Position numbers and translations under genes: made by a program
Assembly: GCF_022682495.2 (NCBI RefSeq)
Contig: NC_071390.1
Location: forward strand, 166,371,220-166,435,219
Direction of reading: 5' to 3'
DNA from: Desmodus rotundus
Lineage: Eukaryota > Chordata > Mammalia > Chiroptera > Phyllostomidae
Length of the DNA: 64,000 nucleotides
Shown here: positions 31,181 to 42,050 of the stretch, piece after piece
Layout: each line of letters starts with the position of its first letter
How positions within the stretch are numbered: the first letter of the stretch is position 1
Notes under the pieces: model-generated
The model's database searches: none
What the model saw: the letters and a program-made list of their open reading frames with translations, nothing else
What the model was told of the DNA's origin: nothing

Positions 31181-32514
31181 CTCTTGAGGCAGAAATAAAG
31201 GGATTTACCCAAAAGTCCCTGGCGATGGCTCTGTGAGTCCTCTTTCCACTGTACCCTCCTCTCCCTGGTGGCTTCCACAACATTACTAGCTGCTTCCCCA
31301 CTCCATGGCAGAGGAACGAAGACTGGGTGACCAGACTGTGCAGGGAGGTGAGGGTGCTTCGGGGAGGATGTTTCCACAGGAGCAGTGAGAGAGCCCAAGA
31401 CATGCAGGCTGGCAGGAGCTGAGCCTCTACTTCACAGACACCCCCAGGACCCTAGCAAATGGTACCCTCCGCCCTGCACCTTTAACACACTGCTCTGTGT
31501 CAGCCTCCCAGTGCAGGTGCCAACCAAAGGCGTCTCCCCTCCATGGGCTTCAAAGGCCACCTATTGTGTTAGAGGGACTTTCCTGGAGGTGATTTTTTTT
31601 TTTTTTTTTTTTGGCCAACAAGGGGTAAAGGTGACTGACACCCCAGAGACGGTACTGCTACTGGGGGGAAACCCGGGGTATGTGCTGACACAGGCCTGTC
31701 CCTCCTCATGTCTCATCCCCACTGCCTCCTCTCTAAATGAACCCCCCAGCTTGTAGGGTGGAGGTGGACAGGTGGCAGGCCCATGCTCGGGCCTTTGTGC
31801 GTTTCACGAGCTGCTCGGGTGCCCCCAGAACCTAAGCTCAGGGTATAATTTTCCTTTTCTGATCATCTGAATTCCAGGCGAGGAGCTCAGCTGTCATCAG
31901 CATCAGGGAATTTTTTCCAGCAGGACCGAAACTGGGGCCAAGAAAGCGCGGGCATGCAGAAGGCATTTCCCCTGCCATTCAGCTGCGCTTTCCCTTTAGT
32001 TTGGGCATTAGAAAATGGTGCCTTTCCCCACAGTCGCAGATGAACGTTTTGAATTTCATTACAGTGGGGAGACAACGTGAAGGGAAAACACCCCTTGCTG
32101 CATTTCCCTATCTGTCCTGTGTTTCCCCATGCCCCCGCCCCACCCCTTTTAAAATTACAGAACACTTTAATATCTCTTTTCATACATATATTTAAAGTTA
32201 AGAAAAATAAAACTATTTCAAGCCATGCCCAGTGTGAAAAAAAAAGAAAGGAATAGAAAAGAAAAATAATTTAAAGCGTCACCTCCGCTGTTCTGGTGTC
32301 CACTTAAGTTATCACCATCAGCTTGTTACTTCTATTTTGGAAGAGAAGATGTAACATCAAGTATATACTATTAGAATTGTTCAATGCTCATCAGTGTGTC
32401 TCTTAGCACTGTCTTCCAGAGACACAGCTCTACCTCATGGAGTTACGGGGACCAGGGATTCCCATCTACAGCCAGGTCTGAGGGAGACGTTTTCTCCATT
32501 TTGGGCACTGGACT
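31181..32514. other. Unassigned, with T20 run and A-rich tract
   Basis: A 20-T run at 31,593-31,612 could be the remnant of an antisense retroposon tail, though no retroposon body is seen beside it. An A-rich tract lies at about 32,200-32,275. No exon recognised. Confidence 0.4.
31593..31612. repeat. (T)20 homopolymer
   Basis: Twenty consecutive T, the longest homopolymer I noticed in the window. Confidence 0.95.
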
Positions 32515-32695
32515 TTGCACGCATGAGCCCACTGTCTGCCCAGGAACTCTATAAAGAAGGTATTTTCATTGGCCCCACTTTACAGATAAAGAAACTGAGA
32601 CTGGGAGAAGTCAAGAAAAGGTCATCTTGCTCATAAGCGAAAGTCAGATTCAAATCAGAACAGTCTTGAGTTTAGAGTCCATGCAATCACCTCTC
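32515..32695 (-). mobile_element. MIR SINE, antisense
   Basis: 'ggccccactttacagataaagaaactgagactgggagaagtcaagaaaaggtcatcttgctcataagcgaaagtcagattcaaatc' is the reversed MIR core. Confidence 0.8.
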
Positions 32696-32884
32696 TCTTT
32701 AACTTCTTAGGAAAAAAAAAAGGTGTTGATACCACCACTTGCCAGGAAAAAAAGCAGACAACAGTGCTGTTGAAGAATGAGTTCATTCAGTACCAAGTGT
32801 TAAGTACGTCCTTCCCGTAACTTCTAATGCATCAACTTGCACTGGGGTTGGATTCCAAAAGTTGACTGAAAAGCAATTTCCCCA

Positions 32885-33095
32885 TCCTCCTCCTCTGTGC
32901 TCCAAGGCGCTGTGCACACGCCTCTCCTATTACACTCAGCACATTGTCTCTCAGTTGCTTGCACATCTGCCCCCACAGGGATCCAGGCTGCTCAACAGCA
33001 GGGACTTCGCCATTTCTTTACTTTGGTATTCCCAGCACCTAGCACGGTGCCCAGTCCATGGAGGTACAAAGTATACATTCGTTGTATGAAATTAC
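32885..33095 (+). mobile_element. L2 LINE 3' end
   Basis: 'ctcaacagcagggacttcgccatttctttactttggtattcccagcacctagcacggtgcccagtccatggaggtac' is the typical L2 tail. Confidence 0.75.
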
Positions 33096-33591
33096 TAGTC
33101 ATTTGTTTGGAACTCAGCACACATTTCCCCAAAGAATGTATTACAAATGGAAGTGGAATTATAATGTTGCCAACCATCCCAGAAGAAGTTTATTTAACTT
33201 ATCTTGTAGTCTACCATTAAGTTATTTGAAGCTGTGGGTGTAGGGTCAGACATAGATGACATTTTACATGGGTCAGAGTTCACCTTTGACTCCCTCCAAA
33301 CTGCCTTTTTTGCCTACATCTTCCATCCATGGGTATCATTGTCTCCAGGCTTCCTACTCAATATCCAGGAGTGATCCCTTGCACAGGCCTTCCCTGCTCT
33401 TACCCTGAATAATCTATCAGCTCTCCTTACCTAGTCAAAATTATCATTTCCTGAGTGCAGCTGAATTCAGCTGATTATCAGGAGGGGAAAAAAATCTGAT
33501 TGAATTAATTCTTACTCATGTGTGAATGGTTGTCCTAATGTCCCTCCACCTTTATCCCCTCTCCGCACCCCCCAATACCAAGCATATGACT
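33096..33591. other. No clear feature
   Basis: Part (33,280-33,430) has a pyrimidine-rich L2-like look, too diverged to assign. Confidence 0.35.
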
Positions 33592-33765
33592 ATTTATAGC
33601 ACAGTAGTTAAGATTATAGGTTTGGAGACAGATGTCAGTTTGAATCCTGGTTCTAACACTAAGTTATCTGGCCTAGGTAGATTAATTTCTGTGAGCCTCA
33701 GTTCTCTCACCTATGAAATGAGAATAATAGTAGTTATGAAGAGAGCTAGTAGTTTTATTGTACTT
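33592..33765 (+). mobile_element. MIR SINE
   Basis: 'gcacagtagttaagattataggtttggagacagatgtcagtttgaatcctggttctaacactaagttatctggcc' includes the tRNA-like 5' head of MIR, so this copy is nearly complete at its 5' end. Confidence 0.9.
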
Positions 33766-33769
33766 ATCA

Positions 33770-33872
33770 GTGTTATATCACATGTTGGGCACAGTTCTAA
33801 GGGCTTTTTATTCATTAATTCACTTTATCTTCACAACAACCCTATGAGGCAGGTACTCTTATTGTTGTTGTT
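33770..33872 (-). mobile_element. MIR SINE, antisense, inverted neighbour
   Basis: 'gttgggcacagttctaagggctttttattcattaattcactttatcttcacaacaaccctatgaggcaggtactcttattgttg' is reversed MIR, directly after a sense MIR, forming an inverted pair. Confidence 0.85.
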
Positions 33873-34559
33873 AAAAGATTTTTAATGGTAAATTAACCAT
33901 TATTTATTCCCTGCCTTCAAAAAAAGGCTTTGAAGCAAAATGCTACATTGATAACAATTTCTGGCAGCATGGATGGGAGAGGACAGTCGTTCCCAGGAGG
34001 AGATTTTTCAGGGCGCTGCTCCAGATCACCTGGGGCTGAAATTTATCCTGAGTCCACTCCTTTAAGCCATTCCTATTTCCATAGCTTCTTTCTTTCCTCT
34101 GCTTCTGAATGTGCCAAATCTGCAAGTGGTCCAAGTTTTTTTTTCTATCCCCTTTCTTTCTTTTTAATTTTTTCACACAGCCCATGGCAGCTGCAAGGGG
34201 GTGGGGGCCAGGCGGACGACAGCAGCTGTTTGTGTGTATGGGGCCTCTGTAGTCTTTCTTTGTGAGTCAGGGGCCGTCTGTATATATCACAGGCTACCAC
34301 CTGGCAAGACATTTAGTTCCATCTATGTTATTGAAATGTTTCCTGGATGATATCATAAGTGCATAAGGATGAGAGGAACTTCAAGATGTTGATTTCCAGC
34401 CCCTCACTGCCCTGCAGCCTTATGCTGAAACATTCTCGGGCGATTTATCCTCTAGTTTAGCAGACAGTTTTGGATTTGCTCTCCAGTCCTTCCCCCTTGC
34501 CAGATGCAGAGATTTTCAAGCCAGTGGGGTACGCGTTTCAACAGAAGTAACAGTGTAGT
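33873..34559. other. Unassigned region
   Basis: No repeat recognised; a 111-codon frame (33,930-34,265) has no domain. Confidence 0.35.
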
Positions 34560-34745
34560 CGTGGAAAACACTGAGCAGAAGCCAAGGCACAGGCAGGTGG
34601 CAGGCTTGTCACTCAGGCCCCTCGCAGTGGAATCCCTGTGGTTAAGTAAGTTCACTGCTCTGGGCCTCAGTTTCCTCTCCTGTCGAACAAGGTGGGAGGG
34701 CTAAACTGCTTCTGGTTGCACCTGAGCTTTTGGGCTCTGATTCTC
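34560..34745 (+). mobile_element. MIR SINE
   Basis: 'gtaagttcactgctctgggcctcagtttcctctcctgtcgaacaaggtgggagggctaaactgcttctggttgcacctgagc' fits the MIR core. Confidence 0.65.
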
Positions 34746-35084
34746 GGATAAACTGCTCTGGACGGATGGCTGTCTGTCCTTGCTGATGCCACCTCAGGGG
34801 GGACAGTCCATCATGACCCTTGTCAGCCTTTTCAAATGTTTTCTCATCCTTAAAACTGAGAAATCTCCCCTATGTAACTAAGAATTTCTTGTAATTTGAG
34901 GGTATTTTTGTTGTCACTGTTATTAGGACTTCTGAAAAACGTGAATAGAATTTTATCCTGCGTTCCTATTACAGTGACACTTTTATACACATACAGCAAC
35001 ATGTCTGTTTTAACCTAGATGATTAGTTTTCAAAGACTTAGTAGCAATGATATTCTATTTTTATATGATTACATATTTCAGAGC
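34746..35084. other. No feature recognised
   Basis: AT-rich spacer. Confidence 0.35.
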
Positions 35085-35285
35085 TATTTAACATACACCA
35101 TTTCATTTGAACCTCAAACTAAAAATTGGAAGGGAAATTGTACTCAATTTTATATGTGAAGAGATGCAGGATAAATAAACTTAAATACCTTCATCAGATA
35201 TCTTATTCCATAGTTACTATGTAAGTGGAAGAGTCGGGACCTAAACCCAGGTCTTTTCACTCAAAGTCTGGTGGTCAGGCCATGA
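35085..35285 (-). mobile_element. MIR SINE, antisense
   Basis: 'taagtggaagagtcgggacctaaacccaggtcttttcactcaaagtctggtggtcaggccatgagagc' is the reversed 5' half of MIR. Confidence 0.75.
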
Positions 35286-35334
35286 GAGCACATTAATTGA
35301 AACCCCTGCCCCCCACCAGCCAACACAGCAGCTT

Positions 35335-35500
35335 CCTTTGTTTGAGTTTCTGCTATGTCCTGGGTACCCTAGCAGGCACTTATTGGCATACAATGCTTGA
35401 AACAGTGGCGCAGGGAAAGTATTATCATACTCAGTTTAGAAATGGAATAAATCAAAGTTCAGAGAGATTAAGTATTAAGTAGTTGTCTGGGGGCTAATGT
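35335..35500 (-). mobile_element. Second antisense MIR SINE
   Basis: 'tgagtttctgctatgtcctgggtaccctagcaggcac' through 'ttagaaatggaataaatcaaagttcagagagattaagtattaagtagttg' repeats the reversed 3' half of MIR. Confidence 0.75.
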
Positions 35501-36002
35501 ATGCCGATCGCAAAAATCAAACCCTAGCTTGTTCTTTTGACAGTGCTGCTTTTCACTTAAAAACACGTCACTCAAAATAAAATCCAATGTAGTTTAATCT
35601 TTAGGATTTTTTAGGCCACATGAATTATTGTTCCATGAAAGTACAGTTAACAAAAATTAGAAAAATCGGTTGAATCCCATCTGGCCAATTCGAATCTCAC
35701 TCAGTTGCTCTTACATTTTCCCGTTGTGCTTTATTCTACTTTATAGACTTTTTTAAAATATTTATTTTCCAGTATTTCAAAAATATTTTTTGTTGCTTTT
35801 TTTCCTGGGTCTTCTTAAAAGTGAGCATGATATTCTTAGTTAGAACTCAAATGATGGCCAGTAATAGAATGGGATTCTAGCTCATTTCCTTATTCCCAAA
35901 TTTCAGATTATGTGTCCCAGGATTATTTTATGGTTATTCAAAATCCATTTTCCTGGTCATTTTACCTAGTTAACCCTTGTCCATTTTGTATCTCTCTAAT
36001 TA
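35501..36002. other. No feature recognised
   Basis: AT-rich, repeat-poor spacer left of the Ves insertion. Confidence 0.35.
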
Positions 36003-36012
36003 ATTGCCTATT

Positions 36013-36261
36013 TTTTTTTATTATTATAATTTTTTATTATTGTGTTTTTTAATCCTTACTGAAGGACATACTTATTGACTTTAGAGAGAGGGGAAAGGAT
36101 GGAGAGAGAGGGAAAGACACACTGATTGGTTGCCTTTCGCATGCACCCCTCCAGGGACCAAACCCAGAACCCAGGCACGTGCCCTGACCAGGAAGCAAAC
36201 CTGCTATCTTTCCGTTTCTGGGATGATGCTCCAACCAGCTGAGCCACACCAGCCAGGGCTC
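36013..36261 (-). mobile_element. Ves SINE (bat tRNA-derived SINE), antisense
   Basis: Read on the minus strand the element starts 'agccctggctggtgtggctcagctggttggagcatcatcccag', a tRNA-like head with a pol III A box ('tggctcagctgg'). It continues through 'ggtttgcttcctggtcagggcacgtgcctgggttctgggtttgg' to 'ggcaaccaatcagtgtgtctttccctctctctcc' and an A-rich tail (plus-strand T-rich 36,013-36,052). Imperfect 10-bp direct repeats 'attgcctatt' (36,003-36,012) and 'atttcctatt' (36,262-36,271) flank it and are the likely target duplication. This SINE is characteristic of microbats and gives the organism call. Confidence 0.92.
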
Positions 36262-36271
36262 ATTTCCTATT

Positions 36272-36400
36272 CTTAAGCACACTAACTTCATCTGTGAGAT
36301 GGGGACAGTGATTCCTGTCCTGTCCTCACCTCACAGTTCTGGTGATGTTCAATCCAATGGTGTATAAAGAAAGCACTTGGAAAAGTAGGAAGAACCAAAA
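36272..36400 (+). mobile_element. MIR SINE 3' part
   Basis: 'cttcatctgtgagatggggacagtgattcctgtcctgtcctcacctcacagttctggtgatgttc' is MIR core; the Ves element landed at its left edge. Confidence 0.75.
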
Positions 36401-37139
36401 ACACAGAGGATTATAGTATATTTTGCTTTTGTAAAACCTAAACTATAGAAATGAAGCTAAGTAATCAGGATTGTTCAGTTAGGCTACGATTTGTATGCTC
36501 TGGATTTATTTATTATTTATCACATATAATATATAATTATAAAATAATTTCATTCATCATTAAATTATTTTAAAAGAAAGAATTTATGTGCTTTATTTAC
36601 AGTACTTTCATACCATAGCTAGGGTCGGTTAAATACAGTATTGGTGCTTCCCCTCACATGGTTTTTCACCTGTAGACTTCTTGGCTGCTCTCCTACAAAA
36701 CCTCATCCCTTCCGCTATTGTTATGGACCCTGCCTTAGCCTTTTCTTATGGGAGTCCCCGCAGTGTTCAGTATAAAAGCACATTTTTAAAATGTTAATCT
36801 GTTTGTGCATTTCCATGATGACAATGAACTTCTGGCAACCACTGACTGAGAAAATGCTCCCTGAGAAAAGGACATTACCAACAGTAAAACTTTTACATGG
36901 ACTCATATTTAATCAATCACAACTGCATCCAAATGCTTTGGGAAAATGCACAGACATGACTGACACATTATCCCACCAGGCATGCTTATTTGTCGAAAGA
37001 AAGTACAAATAAGAGAATGACAATTCGCAGACAAGGCCTGTGGTAAATGCACATTCACGACCCTTTACCACAGATCCATTCCCCAGCCCTTGCCCTGGGG
37101 GCCAGAGCTCAGAGCTTGGAAACCACTTGTATAGTTTCC
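36401..37139. other. Unassigned region
   Basis: AT-rich block at 36,500-36,580. No repeat or exon recognised. Confidence 0.35.
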
Positions 37140-37195
37140 CAAACACCCAGTATACAGCAGGCACTCAATAATTGTGCACTGAAGATAGGAATTAA
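37140..37195 (+). mobile_element. SINE/LINE tail fragment (MIR or L2)
   Basis: 'cccagtatacagcaggcactcaataattgtgcactgaa' is the shared-looking 3' end of MIR and L2; too short to decide. Confidence 0.5.
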
Positions 37196-37380
37196 TGAAT
37201 GAATGCCACTTTGCCTCCCAATTAGATTACAGTTTTGAGGATAGCATGGCATGCTGTAGGCCTTGTACATCGCCTTCGCAACCCAGCTGAGAAAATGCAG
37301 CCTCCTTCCAAATAAACAACCAACCTGATCGGCATCACCTATGAGCAGATGTATCTTGGGAGGAGCTTATGAAAAAGGAA

Positions 37381-37475
37381 ACATCTGGAATTTAAAGGGA
37401 ATCGAGATGCCTTTGATTCTAGAAAATTCCATACATCTAAAGGGAATCGAGATGCCTTTGAGTCTAGAAAATTCC
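37381..37475. repeat. Tandem duplication, about 45-bp period
   Basis: A block starting 'aaagggaatcgagatgcc' and running to 'tctagaaaattcc' occurs at about 37,394-37,430 and again at about 37,439-37,475, with one substitution. 'acatct' precedes both copies at a slightly different distance. Confidence 0.9.
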
Positions 37476-38729
37476 TTGTCTTTCTCTGGGAGGGCAAGTA
37501 AAAGAAAGTATGGAGTTAGAAAAACATGAGTGGATGTGAGCGTTCCTCAGGAACAGCAGTGCTGTTGGCCCTGAGGAAGGGAGAGCCTCTTCTGAGTGGA
37601 ATAGAAGCCTCCTCCTTGGAAACCTGCCTCGGTCTCCTGCTGAGTAATCGGGGGCCTCTGCAGAGAGGAGGCAGTGTGACCAGAACACTCCCAGGCAGAC
37701 ACCAACATGGCGCAGGAGATGGGTAGCTCATCACACCGTGAAGTGGCAGAGGCAAAAAGCAAGTTACTTATGCATAAATCACGAATTAAACAGTACATAT
37801 TTTTATGGGCATTGCGATACAGAGAACGTGTAAGTGGGCTCACTCACCTCAACAACGCTGGGTAGAGCAGTCCCATCATCTCAAAGACAAACTCCTGATA
37901 CAGGCGCTTCTTGGAGGCTCAAGTGTCATGAAACACTGTAGAGTCTCTTGCACGGAGTCTGGTGGCTACTTCACCTTCCAACAAAGGAAGTGAAAGTGTC
38001 AAGATGAAGAGGACTTGAAAGTCAACATTCCCTCTAAGGGGAAAAAATGCAGACACAAGCCCTTTTTTTTAACAAAAAAAACTGGGGTGGAGGGTTCAGA
38101 AATGCTTTGATTGTAGAGAACATCTGTAAAGGCAAACAAGAAATAACCTTTCTTATTTCTGGTGTTTCCTCAGCTTATCCTGAAATCTTGGGCTTGATTT
38201 TTATACACGAGCAGCCTGGAAACAAATTACCAAAGGAAAAAAGGAGAGAAATGATGCTACAGCTGCTTTTGGTTCATTTGATTTTCTTTCATGTTTTGTG
38301 ACTGGCTTGATATTTCTGACCTCAGTTTGTTGTGTTGAATGGAAATTGCTGGGCGAATTGGATTTCCCAGTCCTGGACAGGACCTTAGCCACAGTTTGGT
38401 TGACATTCTCAGTTTTGTCACCATGAAAGCGGAGGTACAGTGATGTAAAGCTCCATGTCACAGGTCTTTCTAACCCATAACATCACACTCACCATGGCAC
38501 AATAACCCCCAAGTTAATCTCTTGACCAGTGGTTCAACCCAGGTGCAACATAGCTGTGGCCTTTTTAATCTCCCCATCTGTTCCTCTTCAATGAGACATA
38601 TGTCAGCCGAATGGGCTATTTCCTCTGGAGTGAGGGGCCTGGGCGGGCCTGCTGGCTTTGGAGTGAATAGAGTTGGACTGGAATGCAGTCAGGCTGTGCA
38701 TCTGCGATGGGTACTGATAGTAGTGTATG
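37476..38729. other. Unassigned region
   Basis: About 1.25 kb without a named repeat. Three or four overlapping frames on both strands at 37,464-37,843 (up to 98 codons) compete for the same DNA and show no domain. Confidence 0.4.
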
Positions 38730-39000
38730 ACCAAGGACACATGCAGTGGAGTCTGACTGCCCAGGACGTCCTGGTCCTGCCACCTAGTAGCTGTGTGACC
38801 TTGACAAGTTACTTCACTTCTTTGTGGCTCAGTTTATTCATCTGTAAAATGGGAATGATGGTGCTATGTCTTTCCTATGACTGTAGTAAAGATTAAATAG
38901 ATTAATACACATGAAGTGCCTAGAACTGTGCTGGGTAGATGCCAGACACTTGGTAAAGGCTGATATTATTGTCATTAATGTGTATTATGATTATATCTTC
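38730..39000 (+). mobile_element. MIR SINE, near full length
   Basis: 'gtcctgccacctagtagctgtgtgaccttgacaagttacttcacttctttgtggctcagtttattcatctgtaaaatgggaatgatgg' to 'tacacatgaagtgcctagaactgtgctgggtagatgccagacacttggtaaaggctgatattatt'. One of the least diverged MIRs here. Confidence 0.95.
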
Positions 39001-40124
39001 ACCTGTAGAATAATAGTGTCACAAGGTTGTAAAACTGTAGTTGACATACGTACATGTGTCTAATTGAAGTAAAGGGATGAATGAATTAACAGTGTAATCT
39101 TGGGCCACACTCGATCTCTGGCTCTTTCTAGTCCCTCTTAAATAACATCATGCTGGTCAGGGATTCATTGGCCTTTCCATAGGGTGACCAACCTGACCTG
39201 GGAAACACCGGGTGCAGGTAGACTGGAACAGTGGTAACCCTGGGCCTCTGTGACCCTTGGTGCAAGGTATACTAATGACTAACCACTTGGGCCTTGAGGT
39301 ACCCTGTCCTGTGCCCCCCACCCTACCTTATCATTGGGGAGTTGATTGAGGGGTATGTGACCTAATTCTGGGACCAGATAGCAGACACTATTGATTATTT
39401 ATGCTAATTCTTCTTCCTCCTCACCATCTTCCTTACCGGCAGAGTCCTGATTTTATTCCTTTGCTCATTCACTGAGTGGCCATGTGCCCAGAAAAAGTGA
39501 CCATGACCCTAGTTCACGAAGGTGGGGGTGGCTCTTGATTAATGTAAGCCTAGCATGCAATTCTAGCCTCCTTCTCAGTGACTAAATTCATAGGGGAAAG
39601 TCGTAGGCACCAGCATTATATGACTAGTTGTTAAAATACTGAAATGCTCTGTAAAGGTTGGTGAAGTTATGTTGCCCGAGTGCCCAGCCTCCTGCCTTAG
39701 GATTCTCATGCTAAACCTCCCCCATTCAGCTACTAAAGGGTTAACGCTGGCAACACGAGGGGCTTCCTGGGCCCTGGCTGCAGGCCTCCTGCTTTGTTGG
39801 CTCAGGGCCCTTGCCTCTGTGTCTGTTATTTATTTTGCAGAATATCTTGCCTGTGTGTGACCTAATTCTGGGGACAGATGGCAGCAGTAATAGCTCTATC
39901 CAGTTTCCTGAGCACAGAGGTCCCAGTGGCAGCCACCAGGGTCCGAGGGCATGGTGCTGGTGTCCACAGTGGCAGGTACAGCGGTTCTGGGCCAGGATGG
40001 TTCTGGGCCAGGATGGTTCTGCGATGTGATTCTGGGCAGAGCCTCTAAGCCTCACAATGCCCTGGCTTTTTAGGGGACACAACCTTTTAATATTTCTTTC
40101 TGCTCAAGGTAACTATGCTACTTA
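39001..40124. other. Unassigned, with 16-bp tandem
   Basis: A weak MER-like piece near 39,180 ('tagggtgaccaacctgacctggg') cannot be assigned. A 16-bp tandem lies at 39,983-40,020. Otherwise nothing recognised. Confidence 0.35.
39983..40020. repeat. 16-bp tandem, 2.4 copies
   Basis: 'ggttctgggccaggat' twice exactly and then 'ggttct'. Confidence 0.9.
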
Positions 40125-40530
40125 GCTTTTGCATGTACCATGGCACCTAAAACTTAGTGGTATAAAACAGTAACCATTTTGTTTTAAGCTGTGGGTCATC
40201 AGTCTGGGCCTGATGTTTGGGTGCATCTAGGGATCGGCAGTCAGCTGCCTGGTTGGCTGCGGCTGGCTGATCTGGGGTGACCTCAGCTGGGATGGCTCAT
40301 TTCTGCTCCATGTGCTTCACCATCCTGCAGCAGAGGAACCCATACTTGATTGCACAGTAATCACATAGTGATCACATAGTAATGGCAGCCTCCCATGGGA
40401 TTCAGAGTGGAGATGTACAAGGCCTCCTGAGACTTACAATTGGCACAGTGTCTCTTCTGACCATTCTATAGGTCAAAGTGAGTCATAAACCCAGCTCAGA
40501 TTCAAGGGCTGGAGAAACAGACTCTGCCTC
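40125..40530 (-). mobile_element. Old MaLR-type LTR, antisense
   Basis: 'ggcacctaaaacttagtggtataaaacagtaaccattttgtttt' near the start and 'ccattctataggtcaaagtgagtcataaacccagctcagattcaaggg..actctgcctctcgatagtgtgag' near the end are the reversed ends of an old MLT1-like LTR. The same consensus recurs near 43.2 and 55.9 kb. Confidence 0.65.
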
Positions 40531-40899
40531 TCGATAGTGTGAGTGTAGATACAGGGAGAGTAGGAACGGGAGACATTTTTGCCAATTGTACAGTCATCTG
40601 GAGCTTGTGTTCGGTACTCTAATGTATACAACATGGTGGTGGAAGATCAGGGCAAAGGAGGTGAAAGGAGGCCCCTTTCTCCTCAACAGGGTCAGGAACA
40701 CTGTGGAAGAACCAGAGTGGTGTCGAGGCTGCCTCAGTTCTGGGAGCAAAGGCCTGGTTTGTGGGAGGTGCATGTGAGGAAGTCTGTGAAATGCTATCAA
40801 GCTCTCCCTAGCTTTCCTAGTCACTACATGTGGTGGTACACGGTTTACCCACACACACTCTTTTCCTTTTTACCCTGGAAATTGGCATTGTTCTAGATT
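40531..40899. other. No clear feature
   Basis: May belong to the 5' part of the following sense LTR, but no landmark is preserved. Confidence 0.35.
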
Positions 40900-41063
40900 C
40901 TCCATTAACTGCCTTCCCAGAGAGAAGACACCCTTTCTTCCCATTTCCCCTTGACTCTGGATAGGTAGTATGAGTGACAACTAAACTCACATTGCTTTAA
41001 GCCTCTGGGTCTTGGGGTTGTTTGTTACTGCTTCATCAGCTATCCTGTCCTGATTGATACAGT
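40900..41063 (+). mobile_element. Old LTR 3' end, sense
   Basis: 'actcacattgctttaagcctctgggtcttggggttgtttgttactgcttcatcagctatcctgtcctgattgatac' is the characteristic end of old MaLR-type LTRs (ttaagccactgagattttggggttgtttgttac..cctgactgatac). Confidence 0.65.
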
Positions 41064-41164
41064 CTTGAATGAAATACTAGTCCTGAAAAATATTGCATAA
41101 AAAAAAAAAGCTCTGAGTGTAAGTAAATTTGGGGATGATTAAAGTCCTTCTTTTCCTTTGGTGT

Positions 41165-41590
41165 TTTTTCCCCCCTTTTCTATGTCGTGGTGATAGGACC
41201 CTCTGAGTTTTGGCCTGATACTTGGGCACCTAACTAGAGATTATATCTCTTAGCCTCCCTGTGTGTAACTAGTTGTGTCCATATGGCTGAGTTCAGGCTG
41301 GTGGGATATAAGCTCAAGTGACATGTGTAACTTCCATGTCATTTCCTTAAACAGAAAACCTCCTGCCCAGGACTCTGTATTTTGGTTCCCCTCACCTGAG
41401 AAGTGGTAACCACCAGTGCCATCTAGGAAGCCATGTATTGTCAATGGAAGAGCCACTTGGCCAGCGTGGACCACTCATCTCTGTACTGATTCATGAAAGA
41501 GAAATTAATTTCTTTTTTGGCCACCGAATTTTAGAGTCACTTTTTTATGTCAACCTATGGTATGCCCTAACTAATATCACACTCAGTCTT
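41165..41590 (+). mobile_element. Second old LTR, sense
   Basis: 'gtccatatggctgagttcaggctggtgggatataagctcaagtgacatgtgtaacttcc' is followed by an end 'aattaatttcttttttggccaccgaattttagagtc..aacctatggtatgccctaactaatatcac'. The layout matches old MaLR-type LTRs, repeating the kind of end seen at 41.06 kb. Confidence 0.6.
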
Positions 41591-41944
41591 TCCCTCGTAG
41601 ATTCATGCAGGCCCCTTAAATATAATAAGGTTCCAAGGTGTCCTGCAGTAAAGAAACTAGCTCAAATCTTATTTTCTGAGGGATTTGCTCTTTTTGTATT
41701 GGAACATGTACTGATACCTACTTATTGATATCACAGTGAGAGCTTTAAAATAAACTCCCTCTTTGGAAAGTACTAGAATAGACTCACTGTGGAGGCTGGA
41801 GAGGACTGTGGAGTTATCACTGCTAATGACTGTTAACAACATGATATGATCCACTCTCAACCCCAACTCAGCTTCTACTGCTTTCTTCTCAGAAAAGTGG
41901 CCAGAAAATGGAAAAGGCAGGGGCTTGGGTGACAACAGAATTAA
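41591..41944. other. No feature recognised
   Basis: Frames at 41,438-41,728 and 41,669-41,965 (96 and 98 codons) overlap on opposite strands without motifs. Confidence 0.35.
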
Positions 41945-42050
41945 GATGCTTGTGACCTTGGCCATCCCTCTTCACCTCTCCAGGCCTCCGTTTCCTCGCT
42001 TGTAAAATGAGAATCTGAAGCTTACTTCCCTGGGTTGTTTGGGTCTAGTA
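41945..42050 (+). mobile_element. MIR SINE core
   Basis: 'gcttgtgaccttggccatccctcttcacctctccaggcctccgtttcctcgcttgtaaaatgagaatctgaagc' is the MIR core. Confidence 0.85.

Noticed and set aside
36013..36261. tRNA gene
   Set aside because: The tRNA-like A and B boxes belong to the head of a Ves SINE; there is no cloverleaf-forming 3' half and a tail of the SINE type follows.
39178..39260. MER46-like MITE ('gggtgaccaacctgacctggg')
   Set aside because: Only one end is visible and there is no matching inverted end within 300 bases.
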